Counted from the first letter of the stretch, positions 21,816 through 33,992 are shown. The stretch: 64,000 nt of DNA from Rhododendron vialii (GCF_030253575.1 NC_080568.1:389501-453500), one strand, 5' to 3'. Notes: generated from the letters alone by a model not told the origin. Made by a program: numbers and translations.

Positions 21816-23760
21816 CCGTTTTTATCAAAAACCGACGGAAGTTTTCGTCTGGGGTCCTTGCCGCAAGGTTGGACCAGGTCAACCTTGAGGTTAAACAATT
21901 AACCGCTAACTCGGCACTGGTTCTTGCTGCCCGAACCTTGCAGCCGAAAGGTTGAACGCTGAATTCGAATTTTTTTATTTATTTCTCTTCGGTTTCGATG
22001 CATGGGGTCAAATAAGCTATACTTTAGGCCTAAAAATACATAAATATACTTAGAGAGGAGGTTGGATAGAATTATAGTACCTCGGGTTGGTAGAATTGGA
22101 TTGAAATCGAAATTTTCGAATTTAGGGAAGGTGACTTCGGGTTTGGTCGAGGAGGAACCTTGGGACCGAATTGGATGACGTTTAGGAATGCTTGGAGTTG
22201 TGAGAACTGATTTGAACAGTTGAATTGGATTTCGGTTGGGTCGAGGTACGAAACCCATTTTTCTCTCTCTAAAACTCTATGGATTGGAGCTTCATTTTTT
22301 TCTTCTTCTTTGGTCGGTGGATTGTGGGGAGTATTGTGGTGTGCTCGTGGGTCAATGAAGTGGGGTATTTATAGGTGAATTTTGGTGGAGTAGGATATAA
22401 TCGAATTTAATTAAATTGGGTTCATGGAACTTAAAAGGAACGAATTGAGACTGTTTTTGAGGCTTAAGAGGAAGCAGGAAAATGATATGAACGAATTGAA
22501 TTCGGATTGAGCTTGGTGGGGAAGAAATTTTTTTGGTTTGGCCCATGGGGGATGAATTTGGGTTTTCTTGGAGGGTAAGGAAGAAAGAGTTATGGTTGGA
22601 GATAGAGAGGGAGCTGTGAGAGTGAGAGAGAGAGAGTTGCATGAGGGAGTGAGGTGAGGGAGATGCATGCACGCTACGTACATGCATGTGTGTGCATGAT
22701 AAATAAATGCATGCATAAAAAAAATATTAAGAAATTATTATTATTATTATTATTAATGATATTATTAAAAAAAATAGGGTCAAAAATCCGGATCGTTACA
22801 AGTAACTCAACCCTAGCTCTCTCTCTCTCTCTTAACCCTAGCCACCATAACTTCTATTCTCTCCTCCCCCACCTCGGGTTCCATACTCGTGTGCGGCGAC
22901 AGGAGGGGAAGACCATGGTACTGTTTTGTCTCCCTTTTCTTTGATTTTTCTTTTTTCCCTTCCGTCTCTCCAAATCATTGAATCTGTGAGAGTTTTGTTT
23001 TTCGTTTTACTAGAATTGTTAATTTCGTCTTTGGACAAATTTTGTCTACGGATCGGGTTCTCTCAATCGAGGTTATTTCACAATAATATATGTGCTTCAG
23101 TGTTCTATCCTTACACGATATCTTTGGTGGGCCAACTTGTGGTGGCTTGTCAGATCTATAGTTTTTGGGAGTTCATTGGTGCGTTCATTCTTGATTGTAG
23201 TGCATCTGATCGTCTTCTAGATATTTGGCGTTTTTTGTTCTTAACTTTGCATTTTTTCTCGCTTGAGATTCCTAATTAGATGTTTGACAGTTTAAAAGTG
23301 TCGTTATTGCATCAGACCATGCCTAAGTTAAGATGAAAGACATTGATTGTCTTGTGATTTACTCGTTTGTATTTGTTAGACGGTTAGTTTGGCTTTGTCC
23401 AAATTCTTTGTAATGATCTCCGTTTTGTAAATGCTACTGGGTGTTAATCAATACAATCTTCTCACTTTTGGAGAAAAAAAAAAGTTATTAGGCCATGTTC
23501 AGTTTGAGATGTCACACCCTCGATTTTCAACTTAATTATAAAGAGATATTCATACATAAAACCTCACAATAATCCGTCCAATACCCGAAAAGAGTTTAAC
23601 ATTCCCACTTCCATCAATTACAATTCAACGTCCAAATGTTTACAAAAAGTATATCATTGGCTCTATGGCCCAAATAAAAAAAAAGTGTCAAGTGATCAAG
23701 GGTTAAGGTTTACAATATCCTCAAATCAAAGTATTATCAAAAGGAGTTACAAATACATAT

Positions 23761-25952
23761 TGTAAAGCCCCGGTATTTTTAATAAATAATAATAATTTCC
23801 AAAAAAAATATTATTTTGCTCGTTAGTTTATTTAATGCGAAAAATTATTTATATCGTCACACAAATTTTATTTCCGTAATTGATTGTGCGCGCAAATTTG
23901 GCGAGTAATTTTCCTAGTGTGTGCAATTGTTGCACCAAATCATTTTTCCAACCCAATCCCATTTCTTCTCCCTTTTTCCATTTCATACTTTTGGCTGAAA
24001 CAAATAGAAGAAAAGAAAAAAAAAATTTCCTCATTCTCCTCCAATCAAAATTCAACAACACATGATAAACCACAGCCTATTGTCCCTCATGCAAAAATCC
24101 AAAATCCAATTATATATTCTCCTTTCTCCATTCCTTTTCTGGTTCCCAGCCAATTTCTCAACCTTTCGGCAGAGAGAGAGATAGATTAGTTCACACCTCA
24201 TTCTCCATTTCTTCTACCACCACTTCCCCCTACTGTCGCAACTGAACTCACCCAATCCAAGTTCTAAAAATTAGCCCGTTACAACCTCGTTCCAACTCCG
24301 TTTAAGCACTCCAAAACAGCTCCAATCGCAACCTTGAAAATCAGTCCGGAGCCACCACCACCGGGCGAGCTCCATGCCACTCTGACCGCCACCGATATCT
24401 TTCCGAAACCCTGTTTTGCTAGGCGAGAGGTAGTCCGAACTCACCTCCCTAAATATATATTATGTTTCGTATTGATTGTTTCGTATTTCGGTATGCAAAT
24501 TCGGTCCCGACGTCGCCAGTTCCGACCACTGTTTCCGTTGGCCATAACTACTGTTTTCTTTTAAAATTGGTTTGGAGAATTACAGTTTAGCCTCTCGTGA
24601 TTTAAGAGCTTATAAATCTAACTCTTGAATAGTAAAAGTTAATAGTAAGTCCTGAAGTTAATTAGTTTCGATTCGATCCAAAATTTGTTGCAAATACGAA
24701 CTAGTCTAATATTGTCAACACTTTGAGGTGATGTAGATTAAATGAAAATTTTTGTTTTGAAAAAGAAAAGGAAAAAAACAAGAGGAATCACTTAATTTTC
24801 TTAATATAATATTCAATTGCACGATTAGTTTCTATCACACGAATAACTGTTGTTAGCATGTTTTATTGAAATGTCTTTAATGATGTGGAGATCTAAATAT
24901 GTTAAATGCAAGTATTAGTTTACGAAACGATTGGTGTTAGGTCGATTACTCTATTTAAGTGATAGTTGTTAATGAAAGGTGAACATAGTTATTAGTCCGC
25001 GTGAAGCATAATTTATTTTGTCTCTTGCTTAATTCCTGTTAACTGTGGACATGCACAATTTCGAAAACCTAGAATGGACATTAGAACCCGGGGTGGTATA
25101 CGATTAGAGGATCATGTAGACGTTGATAAGTAAAGGATAAATCGAAAAGTGATTGAGTTATGATTTTTAAGATGGGTGCTAACAGGGGCCCAATCTTGTG
25201 TTAAGATGGGTACTAACATGGGTCCAGTCTTATGTTAATGAGTGCTAACAGGGGCCCAAGTTGTTTGAGAAATGTAACTCTAGGTAAGGTACAGTGGTGA
25301 TTGGCTGCGAGAACAGGTTTGGTTCCTTCCTTGCGTGGTTGCGTTGACTGTAGGTCCGAGTAAATAATTTGGTAGCTATCAGCGGGACACAACAAGGAGC
25401 AGTCTGAATCACACTGAGTTGCTTTAACGCTGGAGGTTGAGGGTAGGACATATCTCGAGGTGGAGATCCTAGACTTTCATATAAGTTGAAGGATAGTAAT
25501 GAAATCAAGCGCCGTATTTGCATTGCACTCTCTATCTTGTTGTGTGTAAGTTATGGATTCGGGTGGATTTTGGCTACTGAGCGTCATCGCTTACGGTACT
25601 ATGTTGCCCTGGTAACTCGAACGCCAGGTACTGAAGACGGAACATAAGGGTCATATGAGAAAGTGAAGTGACGTTGACCGATAGCAGAAGGGCCGTGGGC
25701 AAAGAATGATTTGACGTCAACCAAAGAAGATATTATCGAATCTCTGGTTACACCCTTAGTTACTCTGTAATTCCAATTAATTATTTTAATATTGTACAGT
25801 AAGAGAATTTGACAAATTACTTTAAGGTTGGTACGTTGTGATTTGATTGAAATTGACAGAACTTTTGGAATTTTAATGCTTCAAAATGGAAATTTATTTA
25901 GAAATCTCAATTCAATATTTTTTTCATGTCTTCAAATTTTCGGGGCGTTACA
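23761..25952 (+). mobile_element. Solo-LTR-like element E, nested in D
   Basis: It begins TGTAAAGCCCCGGTATTTTT and ends TTTTCGGGGCGTTACA, so the termini are inverse of each other as in plant TGTAACGCCCC-type LTRs. Flanks are CATAT (23756-23760) and CATCT (25953-25957), a 5-bp duplication with one mismatch. It is 2192 bp and noncoding. A threefold tandem unit, GGTGCTAACAGGGGCCCAA and variants, lies at about 25170-25262. Confidence 0.72.
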
Positions 25953-26729
25953 CATCTTCCAAAAAAGTGATTTACAAAGATGACTAAGTAACTTCTTCAA
26001 GGTTAGCTTTCAAAAGAATGTCCACATCCATGCACTCCAAACATGAACTACTGCCCTGGGTTAGTGCCTGAAATTGATGTAAGATTTGAGCTACACTAGC
26101 CCAGTAGAAAACTCTAATTTAACAATATATGCTAATGAAATGCAGGAACGGTCACAGGATAAAATATGGCAACCAAAACCAATGGAAAAGACAACAATAA
26201 TAATCCAATTCCAACCTTTCATCTTCAAAACCAATCATGTGTCTTACTGAACAAACTTTGAAAACACCATATGTCAAGACATGTCTCGTACATGTGTCAT
26301 GAGCCGAAGCTCCAACTGGGCCAATTAAAGGACCTCAATGTCTTCTGCCAGGCACTTTACCCATTTGGGATGTCCTGAAGTATCAAATACGAGCTTATAG
26401 CTCATGCCGGGCCAATTAAAGGACCCCAATGTCCTCTGCCAGGCACTCACCCTTCGATGAGTCCTGAAATGTTCTCGTCGTGTTCGTAAAGCTTCGAAAT
26501 CCTTTTATCATCATGTTCGTATCATTCAAACCCTGACTTTGATACATAAAGTATTTTGTGAAATCATATCCAAACGAGCATTAAAGTTATGCTAAACATC
26601 CGATGAAGTTATTAAACACGAGTAATCAAGTTAAGGGTTATTCGGGAGGTGTTTGGGTAAGTTGGAAATAATTGGGAACCAAAACGGTGAAAAATGAAGC
26701 AAAACAGTAAAAGTTAGAGATAAGCAACA

Positions 26730-26889
26730 TGTATCGATATCAAGGCAAATGGTATTGATACCTTTGGGTTAAAAAGTACTCCAGACGCAAGGGTATCGAT
26801 AACTAGGACAATGGGTATCGATAACAAGTGAATTTCTGGGTTTTGGAGCATAAAGGTATCGATAACAACACTAAGGGTATCGATAACAG
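26730..26889. repeat. Cluster of (G)GTATCGATAAC motifs
   Basis: The palindromic core TATCGATA occurs at about 26732, 26793, 26815, 26856 and 26878, four of them as (A/G)GGTATCGATAAC, plus a variant GGTATTGATACC near 26751. Spacing is irregular (about 20-60 bp). The cluster lies in LTR element D and may be part of its regulatory region. Confidence 0.8.
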
Positions 26890-27767
26890 TTCATTTTGAG
26901 CAGATTTTTTGCAAATTTTCATGGGTTTAACAACAACAACAACAATAACCACAACAACATCAACATCAACAACGATCAATGGCAAGAATCAAGCTACAAT
27001 AAACAAGTCATAAACATATGTTGAAAGTTAGAACTCCCTACCTCAAGATTGAAGAACGAATTTAAAGGGTTTTCCAAGCCCTAGCCCCAATTCTTGAAAC
27101 CGAATGGAATATGCCTCCATCGAGCTTAATCCGACGAGAAAAGAACTCCAATACGCGTAGGAATGAAAGATTGGAGGTAGTTTTGTGTAGATTTTGGGTG
27201 ATTTGGGTAGAGTTTGAGTGAGAGTGAGAGTGAGAGATGTGAGCCGAGAGAGAGAAGAAGAACGTGAGAGTGGGAGGAGAAAAGAAAAGGGAAAGTTATT
27301 CCCTATACACCACATACACATGCTATATACACACTACACACACATCACACATTTACCCCTCAAGCATAACACTTTACAGTTTAACCCCAAATCTCAATAT
27401 TTCAAATCAATTTCTTCCTTTTATTTCTTGTAAAACTTTTAAATCAATTTTATGAATTTACAGGTCTTTACATGAGACTTAAGGAAGTTTTTTTTTGGGT
27501 AATGAGTAGATAGGGATAGATAGAGAAATGTGAGCAATAATTAGAGAAACAATTTATTGAAGACCGTGCACAGAAAGAAAAGATTGGGTCTAGAGTCCCA
27601 AAACGAACATGGTAGGAATGGTTGAATTTCACCATTGGTCACTATAGTTTTGTCCAGACTTTGAAATTGATCCCTATAGTTTTGTCCAGACTTTGAAATT
27701 GATCCCTATAGTTTTGATTTTGACAATTAAAACCATATAATTTTAAAAAAACTACGGTGACCACAAG

Positions 27768-28758
27768 TAGGGGTGAAAATGGGTATGGGTTTTGGTTTGG
27801 TTCGATTTTTGACTAATTTTACAACTATCCCGGTTTATTAGGTTTTGATCTTTCAAAACCCAAACCAAACCAAACAATTTTGGTTTTGCTCTGGTTTGGT
27901 TTGATTTATTTGGTCGAAAAACAAGTTTAACCCAACATATTTATTTAATACAGTATCATTTAACAAATCAAAAGCTCAACGAAAATAGAAAATATTAAAT
28001 CGCATGAAAAAACTAATGTCTACAAATGATTTATCTATCGGATCAAAAAATACAAATGATTTATCTATATACAGTCTGGATCTCCTAAGGGATCCCGCAC
28101 GGTCTTACCGTGCGGGACTTCCCTTTCCCGAACGAATTGCAACGATCCGAGCCACTCAAAGTGATCAGAACGTGATTTTCAAGGTACCCGCAAGAAATCA
28201 GGAAAAAAAAAAGATCGGGAGGGGCTTGATCCGAATAGTTTTTTTTTTATTTTATTGAAATGGTTCAGTAAAAAACTGCTAGGATCAAGCCCTTCCTGAT
28301 AATTTCTTTTGCTGATTTCTAAAGAGTACCCTTTAAATCACGTTTTGCACACTTTGAGCAGCTCGGATCATCGCAATTCGATCGGGAAAGGGGAGTCCCG
28401 CACGGTAAGACCGTGCGGGATCCCTCATTGGATCCCGAGTGTATCTATATATCCTTTTATTCACCAAACCGTTAGAAAAGAAAGAAATTGGTCATGGGAA
28501 AAGGGTGTTACTACAAGTTTACTGGGTAATGGATTACTGAGATTACTAGGTTTATGAGGTTAGTGACTTAGTGTTATATGTTCGGTTCATTTTCGGTTTA
28601 CTTCAACCAAAATTAAAACCGAACCGTTTTCAAACTTATTTCGAAATCCAAAACCAAACCAGAACAATTACTCTGGAAAATCAAGCCAAACCAATTTTTT
28701 TGGCCTTCTTTCTCGGTTGGTTTGATTTTGTTGGTTTTTATTTCACCTCAGATGATCA
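27768..28758. mobile_element. hAT-like or unclassified element with GGTTTGGTTT-rich ends, host of a MITE
   Basis: The left end, TAGGGGTGAAAATGGGTATG, is roughly inverse to the right end, GGTTTTTATTTCACCTCAG. Both halves are rich in AAACCAAACC / GGTTTGGTTT, a layout common in dispersed plant repeats. A separate foldback MITE (28072-28441) is inserted in it. No duplication could be defined, so the class is uncertain. Confidence 0.45.
28072..28441. mobile_element. Foldback MITE of Mutator-like type with 10-bp TSD
   Basis: TATCTATATA flanks both ends (28062-28071 and 28442-28451). Arms of about 170 bp pair inversely: GGGATCCCGCACGGTCTTAC at about 28090 and GTAAGACCGTGCGGGATCCC at about 28405, continuing through CCCTTTCCCGA.CGAATTGC and GGGCTTGATCC. 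Each arm also contains its own small hairpin (CCCGCACGGT CTT ACCGTGCGGG). A 9-11 bp duplication is typical of Mutator-like elements. Just upstream, TACAAATGATTTATCTAT is directly repeated at 28021 and 28051. Confidence 0.82.
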
Positions 28759-29533
28759 CATGGGCCTGGGTAAAGTTGGTAATTGACATATTTTCCTGTC
28801 TCAACGAACCACACTACTTACTTTGACCGGTGTTAGTATTGTGTTTGAACATGTGAAAAGAATTTTGGCCACAAACACACCACACTACTCATTTTGACGA
28901 ATGTTGGTATTTGGAACCCCTGGAGAGAGAAGAAAATTACATTTATTTTCCCTCAGCTTGGAATCTCTCAGGAGTGAGAACAAAGAAGCCAAAATACATG
29001 TGCAAGCTATGTTTTAACTTTCATTGATTTTCCTAGCAATTAAATTTTCTTCTCTCGTTTTTCTTCCACAGCTTCCAAACACAGACTAAAAATTTCATCA
29101 AGTGCGCAAAATAGCAAGTTATTCACTCTTGTTTTTGTTGGAACGTACATACAAACGTACCAGCCGGGCTTAGGTAATCTCTCTTCCTTATGTTTGAACC
29201 CTCCTTCCTGTAGACTTGGTATATATTGTTGCATAATTTTGGTGCAAAATACTAAGCAAAAATAAGTAACTACACACTGCCCACATATATATACATACAC
29301 ACAACAACATAGAAGCTAATTAAAAAAAAAAAAAAAGGAGTCATCGTTGACCAAAGAATAACTTTTATCTTTACATTAACCAGCTATGGATAGAAAATAA
29401 GTTCAGCCCTCCCTAATGCCTATATCCAGATTTCAAAAGAAGAGGAAGAAAGCAGCTCCTGTTTCTATTTATCGAAATCAAGGAAAGGTATCTTCCGGTA
29501 AGGTGGAAAAGAATAATTGTACAGAAATTTAAG
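28759..29533. other. Downstream flank of the MES12-like gene
   Basis: No coding sequence or clear repeat is visible here. The part closest to 29534 should be the 3' UTR of the MES12-like gene (minus strand); an A-run at 29322-29336 and CATATATATACATACA near 29284 are low-complexity. Confidence 0.4.
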
Positions 29534-32500
29534 CTACGGAATCTGCGCAATTTCAAGCAAAATTTTATGCAGTGACTGTGGCTTTGAAAAGAATGGGCAA
29601 TGGTCACTGCCTTTGATCTTGAATACTCCTTCAGGAGGGTTTTCCCTGACCAGCTTTTCCTGGACATCGGGCGATAGAGCATTATCATCTAGGGTTTGAA
29701 TGAAGAATCGCCGACCAGTACCATATTTTTCAGGTGTCAGAGACAGCTTCTCCATGATGGGACCAAGAGGGATGGGTCTCATGGAAACCATGGCCAAAGC
29801 AACATCCTGAAAAGAATCAAAATATAATCATAAACATATGGTGCCATACCTCTATTTGTCATGAATTATGAATATGTCCCAAAGCTTAAGGCCCCATTCG
29901 GGTGAATGTCGACTTTAAACTAAGGGATTTGATGTTTTTATTCAGTGAGAATGATGTCCAAGAAATAAATTCAGTGAGAACACACCAATTTCCGTTAAGC
30001 TTACACATAAATTTCAGCTTCACGTTAAGGATTGTAATTATGAAGCGACCCCTAAAAAATACATCTTCGTATCTCTAATCCATCTTCCGTTTTAGTTTCA
30101 CAGACTACCTGTAACTGAACATCTAATATTTTTTCTGAAATTGAACACAGAATCCCTTCATTTGAAATCAACGTTCACCCAAAAGGAGCCTAAGAATGCT
30201 ATCAAGTACGTCTGCAACTTTGCTTACATGCGTAAAACCAGATCAAACATATAGTTGATCACCACACTTGATGCAAACCAAGACGACTGGTCATCGTATT
30301 CATATCAGTAGGGCAGATTCATTAAGCCAATTTGTAGGGCAATAAAACCTCGACAACAAACCAGAGATTTAATGCGTAAGCATTGTAACAGTAGTCTATA
30401 CAAGTTTCCTGATTATATCCCTGATATTGAGTCGAGTCTCAGAGACTCCCTCAACCCATTCCATCTTTTTGGAAGCCAAATTATATGTGCAAGTTATAAT
30501 ATCCAAAAAGTTCAGTCATCATCTTCCCGTAACACCTTTCCTTTCTGTCACAGGTTATACGGTGTCACATGAACACTCCATACCAACATGAGTTGTGGCC
30601 CCAATGCCCAAAAGATATGAAGCATGGATACTCACAGAACACGATGGGGTTGGTAAACGAAATAGTAGGCTCTGGCTAAGGGAAGTCGTCTTCTTGGTGA
30701 GACAAATGATGGTTCATTGATAAAATGCCTTTTTGCTGAAATTTTTTGAGAACGATGCAATGATAGATATGATTTAAGGCATAAATGGTACTGTGAAAGT
30801 TAGAGCCTCCGTATAACAAAATTCACAAGCATTTTTGTAACATGTTCCCAATGTGTTGCGTCCTCCAATTTTTAAAAATGATGCGTTTCAAAGTCCCCGT
30901 GTCATGTCACATGTCCATGTTGCATAGCCCACAAGTCATTTGGTATGCAATACTTCATGAGGTGTCTCTATCTTCACTCTTTAAATCATGCTAACAATAC
31001 CAATTCCAAAACTTATTTACACAAGGAGCAATTATTTTGGACATATATTGTTATGAGCTCAACCATGCTACAAAAGTTGGAGGGAATAACTTCATGTTAT
31101 ACTTTATCACTACCTACTTCTAGACATTTGTTTTGCTTTTGCTGCCTATCAAACTAAGGTGAAATATTTCATAGTTCTTAGATTAGCAAGAAACTTATTA
31201 CAAGAGGGCAAAGGACAAGATAAATCATGGTACAGTAATAGACCAAAAACTTGCAAAAAGCAGGTTGATAGTACACAACCAACAAAAGATTTTTGACGCA
31301 ACAACTTATAACAAGGAGGCAGCAGAGCTGAACCTTGAACCCAGCAACATCCATATCTCTGCGAAAGAAATAAGAACACTTCCGAATGACGACCATAGTT
31401 TTACTGACTGACCTTGTTAACAATTTTCTGGCAACTAAACAACTTTTTACCCTCACATATCAAATAAATAAGCATACGAACACAAATGAGATTACATAAC
31501 ACTTCACAGACATAACTGTTCTTCAGTTTGGTCTACTCTTAAACTGAAATCATAGAGGTCATGTCCCTCTTGAATAAATATCTTTACCGAACTGATTTTC
31601 TCTAAATGATTGATTATATTGTGATAGTACCTACATTCAATGTACACAGAATAATTTCCATGAGATGTGATAATGACTGGAGGCTAGACTGACAAAGAAA
31701 AGCAGATCAAATCACAATGTCTCACAAATATTAACAGGTTAGGTCATAAAATACCTTTGATGGGGATTGGTTGAAATATAAACCTTTTGATTGTTGTTTC
31801 GCAAACATGAAGCCAGTAGGAGGGTTGTCTTTGCCATTCCCATAAATTAGGAATTTTGATTCCTTCATAAAAAGTTCAGCAGACCCAAGCTGCAAAATAC
31901 CAAACATAGAATTGAAGCAAAGGAAAACTATCTGAAAGAATCACCATTTACAAAGACATCTGAGAATGAAAAGCACCTTGACAGGACAAAAACATTTTCC
32001 TAAGATGTTTGAGTTAATGGGCTGACCATGTGCAATAGTCTACTGGTTACATACCTCTTCTGCAAACACATCGAAAGGCCTCTGCCCGTCAGAAACCATT
32101 GTAGCACAAAGGAAGACTGCTTTTGAGATTTTCTCGGGGAAATGCTCCAGAGCATACGAGATGCACGCACCTCCACTACTATGACCAACCAAAATGACCT
32201 ATAAAAGATTTACAAGATAAATACCATGAGAGTTGTTAAGAAGACGCAAAGGAATTAGAGCAGCCCCACGAGCATTTACCTTGTCATCCTCCGGAAGGTT
32301 ATTGAGAAAATCAGTTAATGGTTTTGAGTAGTCCGCAAGGGAAGTGATCTTGTTAGTATCTGTCAGTTCTATTCCAGATCCTGTGAGATCTAAGGCAGTG
32401 GCAAGCAATCCTGATTCCTCCAATAGGGCAATAGTTTTGTACCAACACCATGCTCCAAATCCTTCTCCGTGTATTAAAACAATTTTCTTTGTTCTCAAAC

Positions 32501-33677
32501 TCTCCAAAAATTCTGGAAGCTGCAGAAGGTGCACTTACACAATGATGAAACTGCAAACAAGAATGTAATCCAAAAAAAAACCCCTAAAAGCAAGAGAATC
32601 AAGGTGTCAGATAGTGCATTGCAGTATACTGCACTGCCATTGCATGTCTAAAGGTGCACATCATGGTCTAATTAAATTACCATATCTTATTCGCACACTA
32701 ATACTTGCCACAAGGATCAGACGAAAAGTGAATCTCCAGGCGCCTTTTCAGAATACTTCTTACCCTTCCCTTTTCCTTTTCTTTTCTTCATAAAATACAA
32801 ACAGTTCACACGCTCAATTGCTTAATTCAAAATTCGCAAGAACCCAGAAAGGAAAAAAGTGAATCGGCCCACTTCAAAACATTTCAGACAAAGCGCTCCA
32901 GTCCCTTCTTTTTCCTTGTACTTGTTCAACATAAGAAGTGCTAGTAATACACTACGATAAAGTTGAGACCTAGGATAGGAAAAAGATACCGGACCTTAGT
33001 CAGACTTTCGTAGTGACATTCGCTCCCGCTCTAAATTCTCGCAATTGTTGCACTCGCCAATAATTTTAGTTGTTTGCACTTCTCGCAATTGTTGCACTCG
33101 CCAATAATTTTAGTTGTTTGCACTTTTATACTCGCGCTCGCAAATTATGTGAAAGCGAATTTTAATAGTTCCAGATGATTTTGAAAGGCGCTTATTGCTT
33201 GAGCTCGTGCGCGCAGATTATGTGACTTAGACCTGGTCCGTATCTAAGATGAATCAAAACCCACTAAACTTTCCTCTTTCGACAGATCCAATCATCACGC
33301 ACAAGAAAAAAGGAACTTTGGGCAGGGCATTTGTACTATAAAGCATAACTATACAGACAAATGAATCACTAGTAGTACTCCTAAATTGAGAATGAATGGG
33401 TGGGTACCTGTTTGGTATTAGGGAAGGAATCGGAGAGAGCGCGTTGGCGGCGAGAGCTAGTAGATCCCGGGCCGATTCGCCTAGACATGGATCCTCCTCC
33501 TCCTTCGAAGCGCTGAGAAAGCTGCTGATGAATTGCCATGGACAGAGCCTGCCTGTGAATCAACTCCTCTTCCGCTTGCATTTTCCTCTGCGACCTACCA
33601 TTTCCCAACATCCTCTTGCTCCTTGACCCTCCTCTCTCTTTCTCATCCTTCTTTCTTACGCAAAATATATTCCCCAT
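29534..33677 (-). CDS. MES12: MES12-like methylesterase (alpha/beta hydrolase)
   Basis: Five exons in transcription order: 33677-33408, 32519-32280, 32198-32055, 31889-31755 and 29806-29534. They are all multiples of three, 1062 bp in total, encoding 353 aa. Residues 1-90 form a basic, Ser/Arg-rich extension beginning MGNIFCVRKK; the hydrolase follows. Visible motifs are the oxyanion region HGEGFGAWCWYK, nucleophile elbow GHSSG (Ser177), acid in LDDNALS (Asp304) and catalytic His332 in GSDHCPFFSKP. The triad is therefore intact. Plant MES enzymes hydrolyse methyl esters of hormones (IAA, jasmonate, salicylate); several members with the N-terminal extension have no firm substrate. The text matches remembered Arabidopsis MES12 far better than MES11 or MES13. 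It is usually annotated as chloroplastic, but Met-Gly-Asn...Cys looks like a myristoylation/palmitoylation signal. Intron 4 (1.95 kb) holds a Tourist-like MITE. Confidence 0.93.
29890..30190. mobile_element. Tourist-like MITE (PIF/Harbinger type)
   Basis: The left end is GGCCCCATTCGGGTGAATGT and the right end GAAATCAACGTTCACCCAAA followed by AGGAGCC; these are inverse repeats. TAA flanks both sides (29887-29889 and 30191-30193). The 301-bp element lies in intron 4 of the MES12-like gene and is noncoding. Confidence 0.75.
33036..33123. repeat. Tandem duplication, 44-bp unit
   Basis: TTCTCGCAATTGTTGCACTC and the following 24 bp are repeated exactly once (33036-33079, 33080-33123). It lies in intron 1 of the MES12-like gene. 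Confidence 0.9.
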
Positions 33678-33992
33678 TAGATTTCTCTCTCTCCCTCTTT
33701 CTCTCTCAACTGAAAGGAGTATTTTTTTTTTCTACGACAATTTAGTACGACGAAATGAGAATTGAGGGGGGCGAATTTAGGGATCGGAAAATAGTAGTAG
33801 AAGTAGATAACTGTTTGGTGTGGAGAGATGAGAGAGAGAGAGTAGGTGAGGGTTGGCAATTACTGGAGTACTACTACAACTGAAAATCGAAGCAATTTAA
33901 TGCGTTTGCGTTTGTCTCTCTCTCTTTGTACATTTTTTCAACGTCTAGCTATTGGAGTCCCATAGACACCGACCTGGTGCTTTGACAGGTCT

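Larger units (their letters stand above)
15840..22800 (+). mobile_element. Solo-LTR-like element A, host of two further insertions
   Basis: It starts TGTAACGCCCCGATTTTTCG and ends AATCCGGATCGTTACA, with AGTAA duplicated on both sides (15835-15839 and 22801-22805). After removal of inserts B (16180-18582) and C (about 19240-21039) about 2.75 kb remains. The remaining sequence is homologous to insert B (shared CTCTGGCAAATTGA, TATCC(A)TGAGTGATAA and CGTGTCATGG / CGTCTCATGG blocks), so A and B are two copies of one LTR family. No gag or pol is present and no second LTR flanks an interior, so it is best read as a solo LTR. Confidence 0.8.
15829..23480 (+). mobile_element. Poly(A) retroposon, interrupted by LTR insertion
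   Basis: AAAAAGTTATTAG is present at 15816-15828 and at 23479-23491, directly after an A-run at 23474-23483. Removing the LTR element 15840-22800 and one copy of its TSD leaves a unit of about 690 bp. The unit starts with a short leader, CGGGAAGTAACTCAACCC, then CT-rich and TAACCCTAGCC-containing DNA, and ends with AATCAATACAATCTTCTC and poly(A). The form (flanking duplication, no terminal repeats, 3' A-run) fits a LINE-mobilised retroposon. It carries no recognisable coding region. Confidence 0.55.
23510..27472 (+). mobile_element. Solo-LTR-like element D, host of element E
   Basis: It begins TGTCACACCCTCGATTTTC and ends GGTCTTTACA, with TGAGA duplicated at 23505-23509 and 27473-27477. Without insert E (23761-25952) it is about 1.77 kb. 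No coding domain is present. It contains TATCGATA repeats (26730-26889) and a CAACAACAACAAC-type microsatellite at 26930-26945. It sits only 18 bp beyond the duplication of the upstream retroposon, extending the nest to 27.5 kb. Confidence 0.75.
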
